64,000 nt of DNA from Margaritispora aquatica (lineage: Eukaryota > Ascomycota > Leotiomycetes > Helotiales > Discinellaceae): contig VJWN01000019.1 in the NCBI GenBank assembly GCA_007644065.1, forward strand, positions 124,001-188,000, in the 5' to 3' direction. Under the pieces are notes generated by a model, which worked only from the letters and a program-made list of their open reading frames with translations, was not told the origin of the DNA and did not search any database. Of this stretch, positions 49,725-63,500 are shown piece by piece. Every line of letters begins with the position of its first letter. Within the stretch, counting starts at the first letter, position 1. Made by a program: the position numbers and the translations under genes.

Positions 49725-51203
49725 GAGAAGCCACCAAGGATTCAATCTTAAGAGCTATTCACGGATCTAACCTTGCCGAGCCAAAATCTGGCAAAATCTG
49801 GATAGCTTCGTCATTGTTGATTGACTCGACGAAGATCGAGTCATCTTCAACCTAGTTCTACAGCCCTACTGAAAGTCGGGCACCACCAAGGTCAAATATA
49901 TCAAACGATCCATTAAGAAATCAGGTGCATAAACTTTGAACATACAGTATGGTGGTGCTTGGGCCATCTTGTGTAATATATGTGCTTGGACTGGGTCTGA
50001 TGTTTTCGGATGGTAACCTAATGCATCATTCCGCAGCAGGCGTCTTTTGGGATTCCCATCTCGTGTCTTGGTACGAGCTCAAGTTGTGACTGGCTGCATG
50101 CTTCGAAGGAGCCCGCTGAGCCTCAATGTTCTGGTGAGCCTTGAGGATCAAGCTGACTCTGTAGACAAAAACTGAACCAACAATAACAAGGCTTACCTAT
50201 GAAAGGATATATATCCATCACGTGTGCTAGAAATCAAAGACAATACCTATGATGGAAGTGAGTCTCATGAACATGAACACGAATGTTACGCGAAACCTTG
50301 CCCCTCATTCTATCACGTCGCCTGTCTTACAGTGCTGTACCCCAGACTTGGGCACACAGCTCCATATTTACGAGGCATGGGATTTGTGCTCACAAGTCGC
50401 CTCAGGGGTCAAGGCTGTGCTTCGGAGACCATCCGGATCACTAAATCAAAGTCATTTGGCTTGGACAAGCCTGAAATCCAAGCATCCATCTCTCTTTTGG
50501 AGTGAGCGGCGCCTTCCCGAAAATCCCTGTTTCAGTACCAATTCTCCGCTTCGAGACACTTGAACTGTCACAAAAACGGCCTAACCCCCATTCACTTACC
50601 AGCTGCTGACACAAAAACGCGCCCCTCCAATGCCCACCACACACCCTCACCTCGTTCCTCGAGGCATTATTTCTCACCATCTCCTCTCTCACCACATCAT
50701 ATGCCCCCTACAGTTTACGTACCAATCAATACCGACGGTACTCGGATCAATAATGTGTCTCCAAGTTCGATGTGGCGTCTGCCTTCCCGTGTGACTAACT
50801 CCTTCACGCGTGCCACCAACCACTCACCATCTACCCTTACTTTTCACCGAGAAGAGAGCTCTTGAGACGTCAGGCTGCCAGTGCTCTTTCCTTTCTACTC
50901 TCGTTTCTTTCTGCTGCTAGAGTGTCTTCTCCATGTAACGAGGGCACAAGGAGACACTCGATGAATACCTATGAGTAATGCACTGTGACCCTACGAACGA
51001 ACTTCTTATATAACTCTCACTCTTGACCCCTGGCACCGTACAATGCAGTAGACAGCTTTGGAGGATATTCGAGGACACATTCGTTTCCGCCATAGCTTTG
51101 ACACTCCTTCTACTTTTCTACTTTAAATAACTTGGGGGAAGCATCAGTCTGCTGTCGCGTACATCGGCCGAGACCTTAGTAGGTCTCGAGATAGACAATA
51201 GTT
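49725..51203. other. Intergenic region, no gene seen
   Basis: About 1.5 kb before the SesB-NB-ARC gene. Frames at 50224-50505, 50249-50563 and 50560-50865 overlap and show no domain or signal. No repeat element was recognised. Confidence 0.5.
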
Positions 51204-54200
51204 ATGGTATGTCCTCCGCGCAGTTCCGATCCTTCTTCGACAAGTGTTTTACTCAAGGGATGCCGCATAAACAAGCCAGTTAAGACCATTTACAAACTGG
51301 GACTATTGGATCTGTAGGAATAATACGCTGACATTGTCCATAGGGCTCCGCGATCAACCCTGAAGCCATCAACCGCTTCGAAATCACCGAAGTTTATACA
51401 CACCCAGAAGCTAAAGTCGATATAGTTCTAGTCCATGGACTGAATGGCCACCCATATAACACATGGACCGCTAAGAACGGTGTTTTCTGGCCGAGTCAGC
51501 TTCTGCCAGCTGCGATGAAGTCGGTACAAGCGAGAGTGCTAGTGTATGGCTGGAACTCGACTGTAGCTAGTTTTGGAAGCGGAAACGGTCCTAGTACAGA
51601 CATGATTCACCAGCATGCTCAGTCGCTGTTGACGAGCCTGTCGTTGGAGCGCAAGAGTGAAGAGAGGGAAAGAGTACCGATTATTTGGGTAGGGCATAGT
51701 TTGGGTGGAATTTTGATCAAGAGAGCTCTTGAGCTTTCCCACGATTTGGCCGGTGAGTCTTTTGCGCTTGTTCTGAACTTTAATTCCAGGAAATCACTTA
51801 GAGTTAAACGAGAGTTTGGCAACATTCATGAGAATGACTGCGACGATCTCGATGTCCATGACCTTCAAGCAAGATGTCATTTGCAGACAATATGCTCTTA
51901 ATGTTGCAAGCCATGTCTATCAGAAGAGCTAATAATTCTCTGCAGGTAAAAATTCTGACGACCTCCGCTCCATTTATGTCTCGTCGTACGGCATAATGTT
52001 CCTGGGTACACCACATAACGGTGCCGACCCAGCCAAGTGGGGATTGATACTACACAGCATCGTCAGTGCGACGATACCAAAGAAGTTCATGGAGTCTCAG
52101 TCGCAGCTCGTCAAGACTTTGCAAAGCAACAATGAGACCTTGCAGAATATCAACCTAAAATTTCTTGATATCTATCCCAATCATCTTCAGGTGCGAAGAT
52201 TCCACTAGGATTGTGCACGAGTGTGATACTAACACAGTGCAGGTTTGCATGGTCCACGAAAGCCATGCTACCGATTTGAAATTTTCAAAGGCAATGGTGG
52301 TTGATCAATTATCTGCTGGACCACTGCTACCTGATGTGTAAGTTCTCATCTCTATATACTCTTGTATAAATTGCAAGGCTTCGTTTCCAAGGCGAGGAGC
52401 ATATCTATAAATAGATATCTCATGGCAGGAGAATCGGGTTCCTCATATTGTGCAGTATTCGGACTCAGCAAACGCTCGAACATGTCTTTGTTAGATATGT
52501 CGCCATTTCAGCATGTTCACAAATTTGGGTTTTCACATCAAATGTATACTGACTTTAGACAGCACCTACTTTGGCATCGAACAGACCCATAGTGGCATGT
52601 GCAAGTTTGATAGCAAGAGTGCTCCTGGTTTTACGAATGTGTCGATGACCATCAAATCATGGGCTGCTGAGGCACCCCCAGCTGTTGTAAGATACTGGGC
52701 TGATGAGATGGCGATTCGACGTCGAAAAGACGAATCTGAGATGGATAAATTGAAATCAAAATATCAACAGGTAGGCTAAGATGGAAATCCGAGGCAGCTG
52801 TAGATGCATCTCTTGGTTGGCCTATTCACTAGAACTTGGTGCTAATACTTGTGAGAAGACTCCAGGCCTCACACCACAACCTTCAGCAAGTGCATCAAAG
52901 ACTCCTGGTACGTTACAGAATCAACCCAAGCAAACTACACCATCAAGTCTCTTACTTGGGCCACCAACCCAGGGGAATAATTTAAAAGGCAATGTGCCTG
53001 AATATGAGATTGAGGATGTGGATGACATGGTCGCACGCTGAAGCATGATGGAACTTCTCTTGGAAACATTGTTTACAGAGGGATGTGAAATTGCTTTACA
53101 GAATATTTCTTACTCATTTTTGATGGATTTCTTTAGACGAACAGGGCTGATATCATCTCTCTGTAGATCCTGCGAGCTCTGTAGATAATTCAATGATTCT
53201 TGTTCGACCAGTCGCTGATATCGAGCCCACTGAATCTCACCATCCTTCTTCCACACCTTCTGTGAACGAAGACACCGCGCACTTTATCAAGCCATCTGGC
53301 TTTCGTCCAAATTCGATATTTGTTGGTCGCGAGGCAGAGTTAATTGAAATGCACAGAATGTTGTTTGACAGGAAGAAGCGTGCAGAAGGCACTTCAGCAG
53401 TCCTGCTTCAATCTATCCCAGGCGGTGGCAAAACCCATCTTGCACGACAGTATGTGTATGAGCATAAAAGCGACTTTCCTGGTGGTATCTTCTGGATCAG
53501 AGCGAAATCCCAGTCGGAGCTGGCCTCTGGATTTTGGGACATCGCGCGCAAAGCAGCGTTGAAGGATGTTGTTGGGACCAGCGAAGAGTTACGCAATGAT
53601 CCTCAGCAGTTCATCAGATTAGTCCGGAAATGGCTCAATCATCGTCGGGACTGGCTTCTTGTACTCGATGGCATCCATTTTACTGATGAAATCGGAAGAT
53701 TTATTCCAGATTCGAAAAGTACGTCTCTAATATACACATCCACAGAGAGGGCTGTTGTCGGTGACCATCACTTCATGAATCCTCAAATTATCAAACTCCC
53801 ACCTCTTTCAGCGAGACAAGCTCAGCGAGTACTCCTTCTAGAATTAGACAAGAAAGAGCCATTCAATAAGGATGATATGAAGTACTCGATGGAGCTCGTT
53901 CAATCCATGGGTTTTCTCCCAGTCGTCATCCACTCGGTAGCACAACGACTAAAGACAACAAACGAGCCCCTGTCTCGGTTCGCTAAACACTACTCATCCG
54001 AGCCCAGACTGAGAGGACTAGGCACATTCGTAGCGGTCGTAGACCAACTCAAAGACCTCGGTGCTGTTGAGGCATTGAATTTGATATACCTGCTGAGCTT
54101 CTTTAGCCAGCATATTCCAGTTGAGATGATATCCCTTGGACTACGAGTTCTCGATGTTCCTGTCAAAGCGCTGGAACCAGTTATTGGACGGCATCTAAAC

Positions 54201-57162
54201 AATACATTCAAGATCCTCAACATGTTTGCGCTAATCGATCGCAATGAGCGCGACTACGGCAAGGCCGCTCAGTCATCTCAGAGCTCAGAGGCCAGTCGCG
54301 ACATGCTAATTGAGAATATTGACGTTGTGCGGCTGCATAGTGTAGTTCAGGGGTTCTTCATCGATACACTTGCGGCTGATAAAAGTCTACCGATTTGGTT
54401 AGATCGTGCTATCAGGGTGTTTTGTTGCTCGTATGATTTGGCTAATGAGAGGATTCTAAGGAAGGCGAATGCGGGCCTTGTTGAGGACTTTCGAATGTTT
54501 GAGGTTCATGGGAATAAACTTCGGGATCATTTGACGAAGTTCATTGCAAAGCATATTTCGAGAGAGGATAAAGAGCTTTTATTAGAGGCACAGGTATGTT
54601 TCCTCCTTGGCATTTAGCTTTCGTCAAACTTTGGATCTAAAGCGGCTAGCCCCTTTCTACATATTCCTGTATATACTTTTTACACACACTAACATTTTTA
54701 GGATATGCTCTGGAAACGGCTGCAGTCTATCAGTATCGAGATTGAACGTAGGACTCCGGAATCCTCTCAGATAATTGCAAGTCAAAAGTCAGAGGTGTTT
54801 CAGACTTCAATTTTCGACCGTACAAGTAGTTCCTCGGATACTGGTCCTGACACACCTGGAGTTCACGACAAAATCCGTTCTGGAGTGTCCACCTGGGGCT
54901 TGGAGATTGAGAAAGCTCAACATGAGTCTCCTTCTAGCCTAACCCATGACACAGATTACATTAGAGGCATTTATAGAGATCCTTTCGTTATTCCAATGCC
55001 AGAAGATCCTGGATACGACAGCGATCGAGAGGACTCAGTTGCGATGACTGCACAGCTGTCTCAATCAACGATACTACCACCGCGCCCCACCAAGCAGCCC
55101 GAAGTAATCCCTCGTCGTCCTCGCGGTCGAGTAGAACCCTCTCCTCTTCACCGAACTATTAGAAATTTAGAGCGGACTAGATATCGTGATAGTGCAGGTT
55201 CATTTCGCTCACTAACCGCTGTCGATCCACGTGTGAGTATTGAACCTCGTCTTACTCCCGAACTAGCACGAGGATTTCTCCAGAACAATACTCCTCGTGA
55301 ACAGTCTCGAGGCCGTATGTCTGGTCAATCTAGTGCAGAGGTTGCTTTGACCCACATTACCCAAACAAGTCCACCACCAGCCAGAGGAGGGGGTATGATC
55401 CAAGACAGACGACCTTCTTCCCAAAGACCAATATCTAGAGGCCGCATGATGACAGGTATCTCATCATATGCCTCGCCTGTCTCTGGGCCTTCTACTGATG
55501 CACTTAATGGTTTTGACGAGCATATACATCCAGTGACTGAGGCTCTCCCTCCTACTCTTAATACTCAAGATCCCGAGCGTCCAAGTTCAGCCATCCTGTC
55601 GTTACAGAGGTTTCCTATCGAAGCAAGTCATGCAAATACTATTCCTCGGCCAGCACGTCCGCCCTACCCACAAACTCCTTACTTACATCCAGGATCAGAT
55701 CCCACGGTATATCAAATGCCAGGTAATTATAGCCAAGAAAATGTGCCATTCGTCCCAACTCAACCCACCTCTAACATTTACCCTCGGATGGAAGGTCTAC
55801 CTCCGACAGAAATGACTTACCCACAGTCTCTAACTCACAACCAAGACCATGACGTCCCACCACTGCATATGAGCTCTCCTTCCTTATCAATGCTACTATC
55901 ACGTCCCAACATAGCTCAAGATCCTCTGTCAACTTCATCACCGAACATCCGCATTTCTCGCCAAGAATCAGATGTCTCAACCTATATCCCTGGTCGTCCC
56001 GAATTCTCCTCTCAAATCCAAGGCGGCTACGGCTATACCTCTCAGCCCATGACGCGTCACCCATCAGGCCAATCCGAACACTCTGCTCCGGCTTCAGTTC
56101 AGTCGGCGAGTCTGCTCGAACGCAGACGCAGGACCAGTGGTGCAGACACGGAGCCCATGCCTCAGCTTCCAGTGTTTAGTCCGCAAATTGCGCCGACGAG
56201 CTATGCAGTTTACCAGCACATGCGAGAGCGGGGTTTGAATGTATCAGCTGGTTATGATGAAATGGATCTAGACTTGCATTTTGAGGCTGTTAGGAGAGAA
56301 CGTGAGAGAGCGAGGAGGACGGAGAGGAGTCCAAGGCTTGAGTTTGCTAGGGCGGCGCTGATTGAGAGGTTAGAGGACTGGGAGAGGTGCGTGTCTTTCC
56401 CCATTTCCCTTGTTCATACAGAGGATGTATCGTGCTGACTTAGCCAGTGAACAACCAAATACTTCCCGTCGCCCATCCGCTCCATCACTATTCCCATCTC
56501 CGGCGTTTCCGCACGTTGTGCCAACGAACTCAATGAGCAGCTCATTCCCCTCTTTACCCACCTCAGCAGCTCAAACAGCATACCCATCACCTTACACACA
56601 CCACAACAACGCCACCACGATATCATTCCCTCCTCAAATGCAAGCATCGAATATACCGTCGCCCGCGTTCTTCCCACGCTCAAACACAACGCGGTACCCG
56701 CGCTCTCGCTCAGACGAAAGTAAAGAGCGTATGCCTATGCCGAAGGCTCGAGGCACCGATTTGAGACACGTTTCTGTCTCGGGAGGCGAGACCATGGAGA
56801 GGAGCGAGAGTGCTGGAAGTGGGAGCGGAGGTGTGGTGGTGGGGAGGAGGTTGGTTGAGTTTGGGGCGTTTCCTGAGCCTGAAGAAGATGGTTATGTGCT
56901 TGAGCGTGAGCGCCATCGCGAAAACGACAGAGTTTTGAGGTACTGGGAGGACAGCGCGCGTGATGCTGAGATCAGGAGGCGAGAGGGACAACCGTCATCC
57001 TTTTCAAGGTCGAGAGAGGAAGTAGATGTGAGAGTGGGTGACGTAGATCAGCATCATGAATTGGAAGGTGATCATCACCAGGACCAGAATCAAAGTCAGC
57101 AGGGTGGTGTTAGTAGTGGTAATGTTGTCGGACTGGGATTGAATATTGAAGTAGGGAAGTGA
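51204..57162 (+). CDS. NLR-like protein: SesB serine hydrolase, NB-ARC, long disordered tail
   Basis: Best model gives 1612 residues. Exons: 51204-51206 (ATG only), 51344-51752, 51946-52190, 52243-52337, 52563-52770, 52856-52907, 53167-54593, 54702-56386, 56448-57162. The N-terminal alpha/beta hydrolase (about 10-300) has an oxyanion strand VDIVLVHGLNG, the nucleophile elbow GHSLG (Ser120), and FLGTPHNGAD. This is the SesB/DUF676 domain used as an effector in fungal NLRs. NB-ARC (about 380-700): Walker A GGGKT at 423-427, Walker B LLVLD at 501-505, and a TSTE-type sensor. Winged-helix-like helices run to about 813. Instead of TPR/ankyrin/WD repeats, the last 800 residues are a Ser/Pro/Arg-rich tail. 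The exon joints between 52770 and 53167 are the weak point: only a G|GTACGT donor at 52907 keeps frame. Likely role: self/non-self or pathogen sensing leading to cell death. Confidence 0.78.
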
Positions 57163-58177
57163 AGTCCCATAAGGAATTGGCGTAATTCGTTTTTCTCGGC
57201 GGGTATAGGCGAGTGGGCGGGGATGGGCTGGCGTACGAATCTCGGATAGCTGGAGAGCTTTACTGGCGCTCGGGATTTTGTTTGGGTGCTGGACTGGTGT
57301 TTATATTGGTGTTGGTGTCGATTTGGACGGGTCATAGCATGGGATGTTCGATATCCTTTCTGATTGCGGATCTACTGAATTAGTGGAGGGTGTAGGTATA
57401 GGCATAGGGGTGAGCATAAGCGAGCAAGGACGGCGTTCTGATCTCATCCTCGTATCTTGAGTGCAGGTTTGAGCTGGCATGTTGTATGATCAACTCGCTT
57501 AGTCGAGTAGGGAAAAGGGAAAAGGTTTATGGATTGCGGGGTGGTGTATGGCGGCGTTTTCGCATTTTCGCGTTTTGCATTTTGGGTTTTGCATTTTGGG
57601 TGTTGCATTTTACTGGATGGGAGGTTGAGTGTATGGTAGATTATTTCGTAGGTACCTCCGTAGATGGATCATAGAGAATTGAAATTTTAGAATTGTGATC
57701 CCATCTGCTTTTATCTCATTTCGCTCGCTCGCTAGAGATGAGAGAGATGATATTTTGAGAGTCAAGAATAGGAAGTAAGATATAAGCCGCGCAAAGTTGA
57801 GTTGAGTGGAGTGGAGTGGGTGATTGGAATTAAGCGAGAATGAGGTAAAGAGAACAAATGCGGTAAGTAAAAGCCAAAAACGATCTCAGAGAGAGGGGGG
57901 GGGGAGTTGTGAGAAACTATTGCATGGATAAGTAGACTGAATTTTGATGGGTAACTATGTGGTACTTATTACATTGGTATGCTCTCTTAGCAAAGATCTG
58001 ACATCACATTGATGATATCGTGATAAACGTCCAGTGTTTGTGTTTAGTTGAGACGTGACAGTTTTTCTTCCCCAGTTGATCCGATTACCAATGTACATAT
58101 ATCTTATGGAGTCTCCTAAATATCAAATAGAATCTAATCCTGGCTTCTTAACTGTATCTCCAACAGCTAGGAATACG
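57163..58177. other. Convergent 3' intergenic region
   Basis: About 1 kb between the NLR-like gene and a minus-strand membrane protein. Low-complexity patches: an imperfect TTTTGCATTTTGGG repeat at about 57563-57612, and a G run at about 57896-57905. No gene seen. Confidence 0.5.
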
Positions 58178-59531
58178 TTATACCGCTGATGACGTCGAGG
58201 TCAATTCCAGCCGAAGTACCTCCCCCTCCTCTTCATCCTTGCCAACCCGATATCTACGCCCAGTTTGGTTACGATTTGTAGGCAAAACACTCAAAGCAAT
58301 TCCACTTGTGCCTCCAATCTCATGTGCATCTATCCTCTCCACTCCTCTGTCATCACTGTGCTCGCTGCTCCTTCCAGCTAGCAAACCTCTTTCCTCCTCC
58401 TTCTCTTCACGTTTCCACAGCTGGTTCAACTTTTTCGGCAAGCTCGTCAATGTCTCCCTCCTGGACACTCCCATCGCCACGATGGCTAACATAAGCGTAG
58501 TGATCTGATCTAAATCCCAAATACTCGATCCCGTCACTGGCCAAAAGCTTTTCGCCCCAGTGGTCAATCTCACCGTGTAAAAAACACCCTGCATCAGCAC
58601 GAAAAACCCAGCACGCTCCCACCACGGCCGAAAAATCATAACATTGCGGCCCCGCACATACTTGTGTGTATCCTCCTTCTTCCCGCCACGGACCCACTTC
58701 TTCTCCACCACGACGCCTGCGTACAGTAGCACCACGAACAGCAAGCTGAATAAGGTCCACATGTCCGCAAGCCCAGAGTACGGCTGATCGATGAGGGACA
58801 ACAAGATGCCATAGCCGAGCCAGCGAGGAACGCGCAGCATCAAGAGGCGCTTGTTGAGGAAAAAATTGTCGAACATGGAATCCTCGGCATCCTCGTCGTC
58901 ACCAAAGACGTTGACTTTCCCGCCCTCGCTTTGAATGGACAGTCGCTTGATGGGGCTGAAAATCGAGAGGGCCGCGACAAGCACAGAAACGGCCGCGGTG
59001 AGGCTCGGGTCGATCCTACACCGGAAAAGCCGCACGATGATGTCCATGCATGCGATGAGCGGGTAGGCTATTACGCCAATGAGTTCGGGGTCAATCTCGA
59101 GACGAGCCGGATTGTCAAGTGCGCATTTTGCGTGTCTGATGGAGGAGACGGCTACGACCCATGCGGTGAAGAGCCAGGCTAGATACGCTCCTGGACCATA
59201 TAAGCCCGATACGCTGGCCACGGCATCCGGGTCTGATATAGCGGTAATGACCTGGGTGCAATTCATACAACGGTCATTTTCACCAAAAATTATGGTGAAA
59301 TCTAGAACACCGGGGACTTGGCCCATGCCCATCATAATTATGTCCCACCAGAGCGTCCAGGCTCCGGGGTTCCATAGTGTGGGACTAAGGGCGAGGGCGA
59401 GAGATACAAAGCCTGGGACGAAGAGCGTATACATTAATATATAACTAAGACAGTTAGCCCAAATCGATTTCATTCTTAGAGATAACTTACCAATTGGCAA
59501 ATGCATTGCCAAGTGTGATGCCAAGATCCAT
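58178..59531 (-). CDS. Multi-pass membrane protein of unknown function
   Basis: 435 residues. Exons (minus): 59531-59491 and 59444-58178, with a 46-bp GTAAGT...TAG intron. The start in the first exon gives MDLGITLGNAFANC, which leads into a membrane span; the open frame of exon 2 alone would give a wrong start. About seven hydrophobic segments are visible (for example YILMYTLFVPGFVSLALALS, AYLAWLFTAWVVAVS, LIGVIAYPLIACMDIIVRLF, LTAAVSVLVAALSIF, WTLFSLLFVVLLYAGVVV). An acidic loop (GDDEDAEDSMFDNFF) lies in the middle. The C-terminus is a long hydrophilic, charged tail. I recognise no transporter or enzyme motif. It probably belongs to an uncharacterised fungal membrane family. Confidence 0.72.
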
Positions 59532-60512
59532 GTTTACAGTGATGTACGCTTTTTATCTCTAAATGTTGGTTGTGTGACTCGGATCCTAGCAAATGATTAT
59601 TTTGACATGAAAGCACCATCATGAAACGGGACTTCTGGCTGGAAGTGGGTTCAGGGATGTATAAAAGCGATATCGATATCGATGGTGAGGAAGACAAAAT
59701 GAGAGCCTTGCCGTTTACTTGTACTTGTTGTGCTGCGCAGCTGAACAACCACTGCAGATGGCTTGCGTCATGACAGGGTATATTGGTTCCACTGCCACAC
59801 CAGCATCAAAAGTGGCATATCCTTGAAGCCCTACTAGAAATCCACGGGCACTTCCTTGAACCACTGACCCGTGGAAGCTTGTTTCAGATAAGCAATCGTA
59901 GCTCGAAGATGGCGTCGTTATGAAAGGTTTCTTCAGAAGTGTTGCAGCCTGAGATAAGCGTGTGCCTTCTCTAATCAATATTCGTAGCTACTCAAATGGC
60001 AGTTTATCATAAGTCTTATACTCTTCTTGTAGTCTTTAGTTTTTGTTTGCATTGTTGTTTGTGACAAGAAATGCATGGTCAAATGCTGGTATATAGTGAC
60101 CATTCTTCTGAATAGAAGGAGGGCAAACACAGTAGGTTCATGAGGGATTGTTATCTCTTATAAAGGCCACCAAAAGCTGTAAAGAGATTATACAAGTATT
60201 GAGGTTGGACAATGAGAGATGAGAGTGAAAATGAGGATGAAGAGAGATGGAGGTGGAGGTATGCTCGGTACACTACGCGACCTACTACAGTATATTCCTC
60301 CAATATAGTCCGGATTAGCTTCCGGCAAATCACCATAAAGTGGTAAATTTCTCCATTCATTCACCAGATCGTTTCGAATTGTAGCACTGCCAATGACGCC
60401 CCCTGAGATGTCTTATGCGCCCGATCCAACAGTTTACCCGCAACCATCTCATGATGGCCTTTCACAACAGGATCCTTAGTGTATCGTTGCGCATAAGTGA
60501 AGTACTTGTATA
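59532..60512. other. Divergent intergenic region, no gene supported
   Basis: About 1 kb between divergent genes. The 87-codon minus frame at 59715-59978 has no signal peptide and no domain. The 69-codon minus frame at 60151-60360 is Ser/Leu-rich only. The region should contain the promoter of the SesB-NACHT gene. Confidence 0.5.
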
Positions 60513-63500
60513 ATGGTATGTGGATAGTTTTTCGATATTCATCAAGCTAAGAGCTGACAGAATCGCGAGTAGGCATCATCAGCACCGCCAGAATCCAAGC
60601 CTCGCGTGAATGATATCGGCATTTCGATTCTTTACGAGCCGAAGGATGCCATCGCAGAGTAAAGCTCCCCGTGCAGGAAAAACGGAAACCAAAGGCATTT
60701 ATTGATCATTTTCACAGTATTGTCTTCATACATGGACTTCAGGGACACCCTCGAAAGACCTGGGCGTGTGAAAGCAATACAAAACAGCCTGTACAAGCCT
60801 CGGATCAGCCATTTGAAAGAGGATTAAAGAAGTTGTTCTCGCGCAAGCACAACCCAGATTATATGCATGCCAACAGAGAAGGACCAACAGACATTTTCTG
60901 GCCACTCGACCTCTTGCCGCTGGATTGCACGAACTGTCGAATTTTAACATGGGGATACGATTCAAAAGTCTCGCACTTTTTTGGCGGTGCCAGTAATCAA
61001 AGCAATATTACTGCCCATTCACAGAATCTACTAGCTGGCCTGAAACGATCGAGGTTGGATTCTGTGAGTGACCGACGAACTTTTTGGTGAATTATTCTAA
61101 GATGCTCTATAGCATGGTAGAAGCATTATTTTTGTGGCGCATTCTCTAGGAGGCAAGTCTTTTTTGCCCAGGCTGTTTTTTCCCAGCGAATCGTACTGAT
61201 TGTATTCAAGGAATCATTGTGAAAGATGTTAGTGCATGTCAAAACGCAATACCTAAGACGATGATTTAATGATATGTTTGTAGGTCATTCGTCGCGCTGC
61301 TGGCCCCATCGTATCGGACATTTTTTCCTCCACGGTTGCAGTTCTTTTCCTTGGAACTCCTCATCGTGGAAGCAATAAGGCTGGTATTGCAGAGATTGCA
61401 CGGAGAATTGCTTCAGTCTCAGGATTCGATACTACAGATAAGAACATCAGGGCACTTCAAGTTGACAGTACAGAGTTAGAGATCATTCATGAGCTTTTCA
61501 TCGGACTCTACGAGCGCGAAGATCGGCCATTCCAAATCATCACATTCCAGGAAGCGAAGGGCATAGCTAGGACAAACCTTTTGAAATTGAATGAGAAGGT
61601 GCGCACCTCCAGGTTGGCCTCTCATCTCTACTAGATCTCATGGCTAAATCTTGTATTATTCTCAGGTTGTTGAGCCATTCTCATCCAGGATTGGCAATGA
61701 AACAATACAGACCATCAATGCGAATCACATGTCTATGTGTAGGTTCCCAAGTAGGGACGATGAGGGCTACAAGCAAGTTGTAGGGGAAATTACGATGCAA
61801 CTTTCTGGAATGCAACTGAAGAAGGGGTATGACGTCTCTGAAACGGGGGAGAAACAGATATCGCATGCGTATACTGGCTTCCCAAGCTCATCTACAGCCT
61901 CAGTGATACACTGTACGTAATTTCTATTACTGGCTCCGTATGCAAGTAGCTGAAGTAACCAGCGTTGAGTGATACAGAACAGAAGTGCGTTGCACTACTA
62001 ACCCAAAATATATCAAGCGTAGCTGAGTACCGATCATCGCTCCCTAAGAGGGTTGAAGGAACTTGTGAGTGGATTCTGTCAAGCAACCAATACTTGGACT
62101 GGAACTCGCAGGATGGAACTTACCTGCTATGGATAATTGGATATCCCGGCAGCGGAAAGACGATTCTCTCTGCCTACTTGCTCGAGTGTCTAGGAACAGA
62201 TGACCATTCTTCGAGTCTGCAGCCAACACTCTGCTATTTTTTCTGTGATGAAAAGATCGATAAACAGAGAGATGGTAAAGCGATTATCCGAAGCCTTATT
62301 CATTAGCTGTTAGCACAACGGCGTTCCTTGATCAAACATGTCAAGGCTGCGTATAATGTCGCCGGTCCTCAGTTTGATTAGAGTTTTTATGGACTCTGGA
62401 AAATCTTCATTTCTATGGCTGATGATAAACGTCTCGGACCCCTCAATGTGCTCATCGATGCTATCGACGAATGTGAGCAGACAACTCGAGAGCAGCTTCT
62501 CCGTAACATTCTCAAACTCATGGAAAAGTCAAAGCCAGGTGGGACAAGAACCTCAAGCATCAAATTACTCATTACGAGCAGGCCTATATTGGGCCGCAAG
62601 CATACCACGAGTCTTTTGGAAATTGATTTGTCTAAATCTGACATACAAGAAGACTTGCAACTCTTCATCCACACCAAAGTTGAAGGTATTGCTCAGAGAA
62701 CTCGGTGTAAATCAGAAGTGACAACGTATCTCGAGAATGCGTTGTCTCTAAAGGCAGATCGCACATTTCTCTGGGTTAGTCTAGTACTTCACCTCCTAGA
62801 AACTAGCTTTCTAGCTTCGCAAAAATATTTCAAGCGAATAATCGATACACTACCACAGACGCTAGCCGCCCCCTATGAAAACTTCCTCCATACCATCTCC
62901 ATAGAATACCAATCACTTGCTAGGAAGTTGTTACATTTCCTTATTGGAAGTGTGAGACCTCTTGGGCTAGAGGAAATGCGAATCTTGGTTGCGATAGAAG
63001 ACCACCACACACTTAAAGCACTCGAAGAGGACCTACAGCCCAACATTCAGGAAACAATCGAAGGAGTCCTGGGCCCACTTGTCAGAATCTGGGATTCTCG
63101 AATCCATCTAGTCCATCAATCACTCAAGGAGTTTCTACAAACTCTTGCTACTCAGCCCGAGAATCCCTTGTCGGCACAATACGGCGTCTCGTTGCCGGCA
63201 GCGAATCTTTTTATTACGCAAGCATACGTATCATACTTATCGCTTAATGACTTCCAACAGGATCTTTTTTCCCAAGACCAGAAAGTTGGTCAGGTCAGAG
63301 AATCGTCCACTCCTCCAATCAATAAGGAGGAGACTGTTGGAAATTTTTGGGACACGATTGAATTAGGAGAAGATTTATTGTTTCAAGACTCTTCTGTGAC
63401 AGAGGCAGAGTCATGTACACTTATTGAAGCCCAGAAGTCCTTCTATGATTACTCTGCGCGGCATTAGGCACAACACTATTCATCAGCCCATGTGATGAAC

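Noticed and set aside
59715..59978. 87-codon minus frame, Ser/Gly-rich with a few Cys
   Set aside because: No signal peptide and no family resemblance; not enough to call a small secreted protein.
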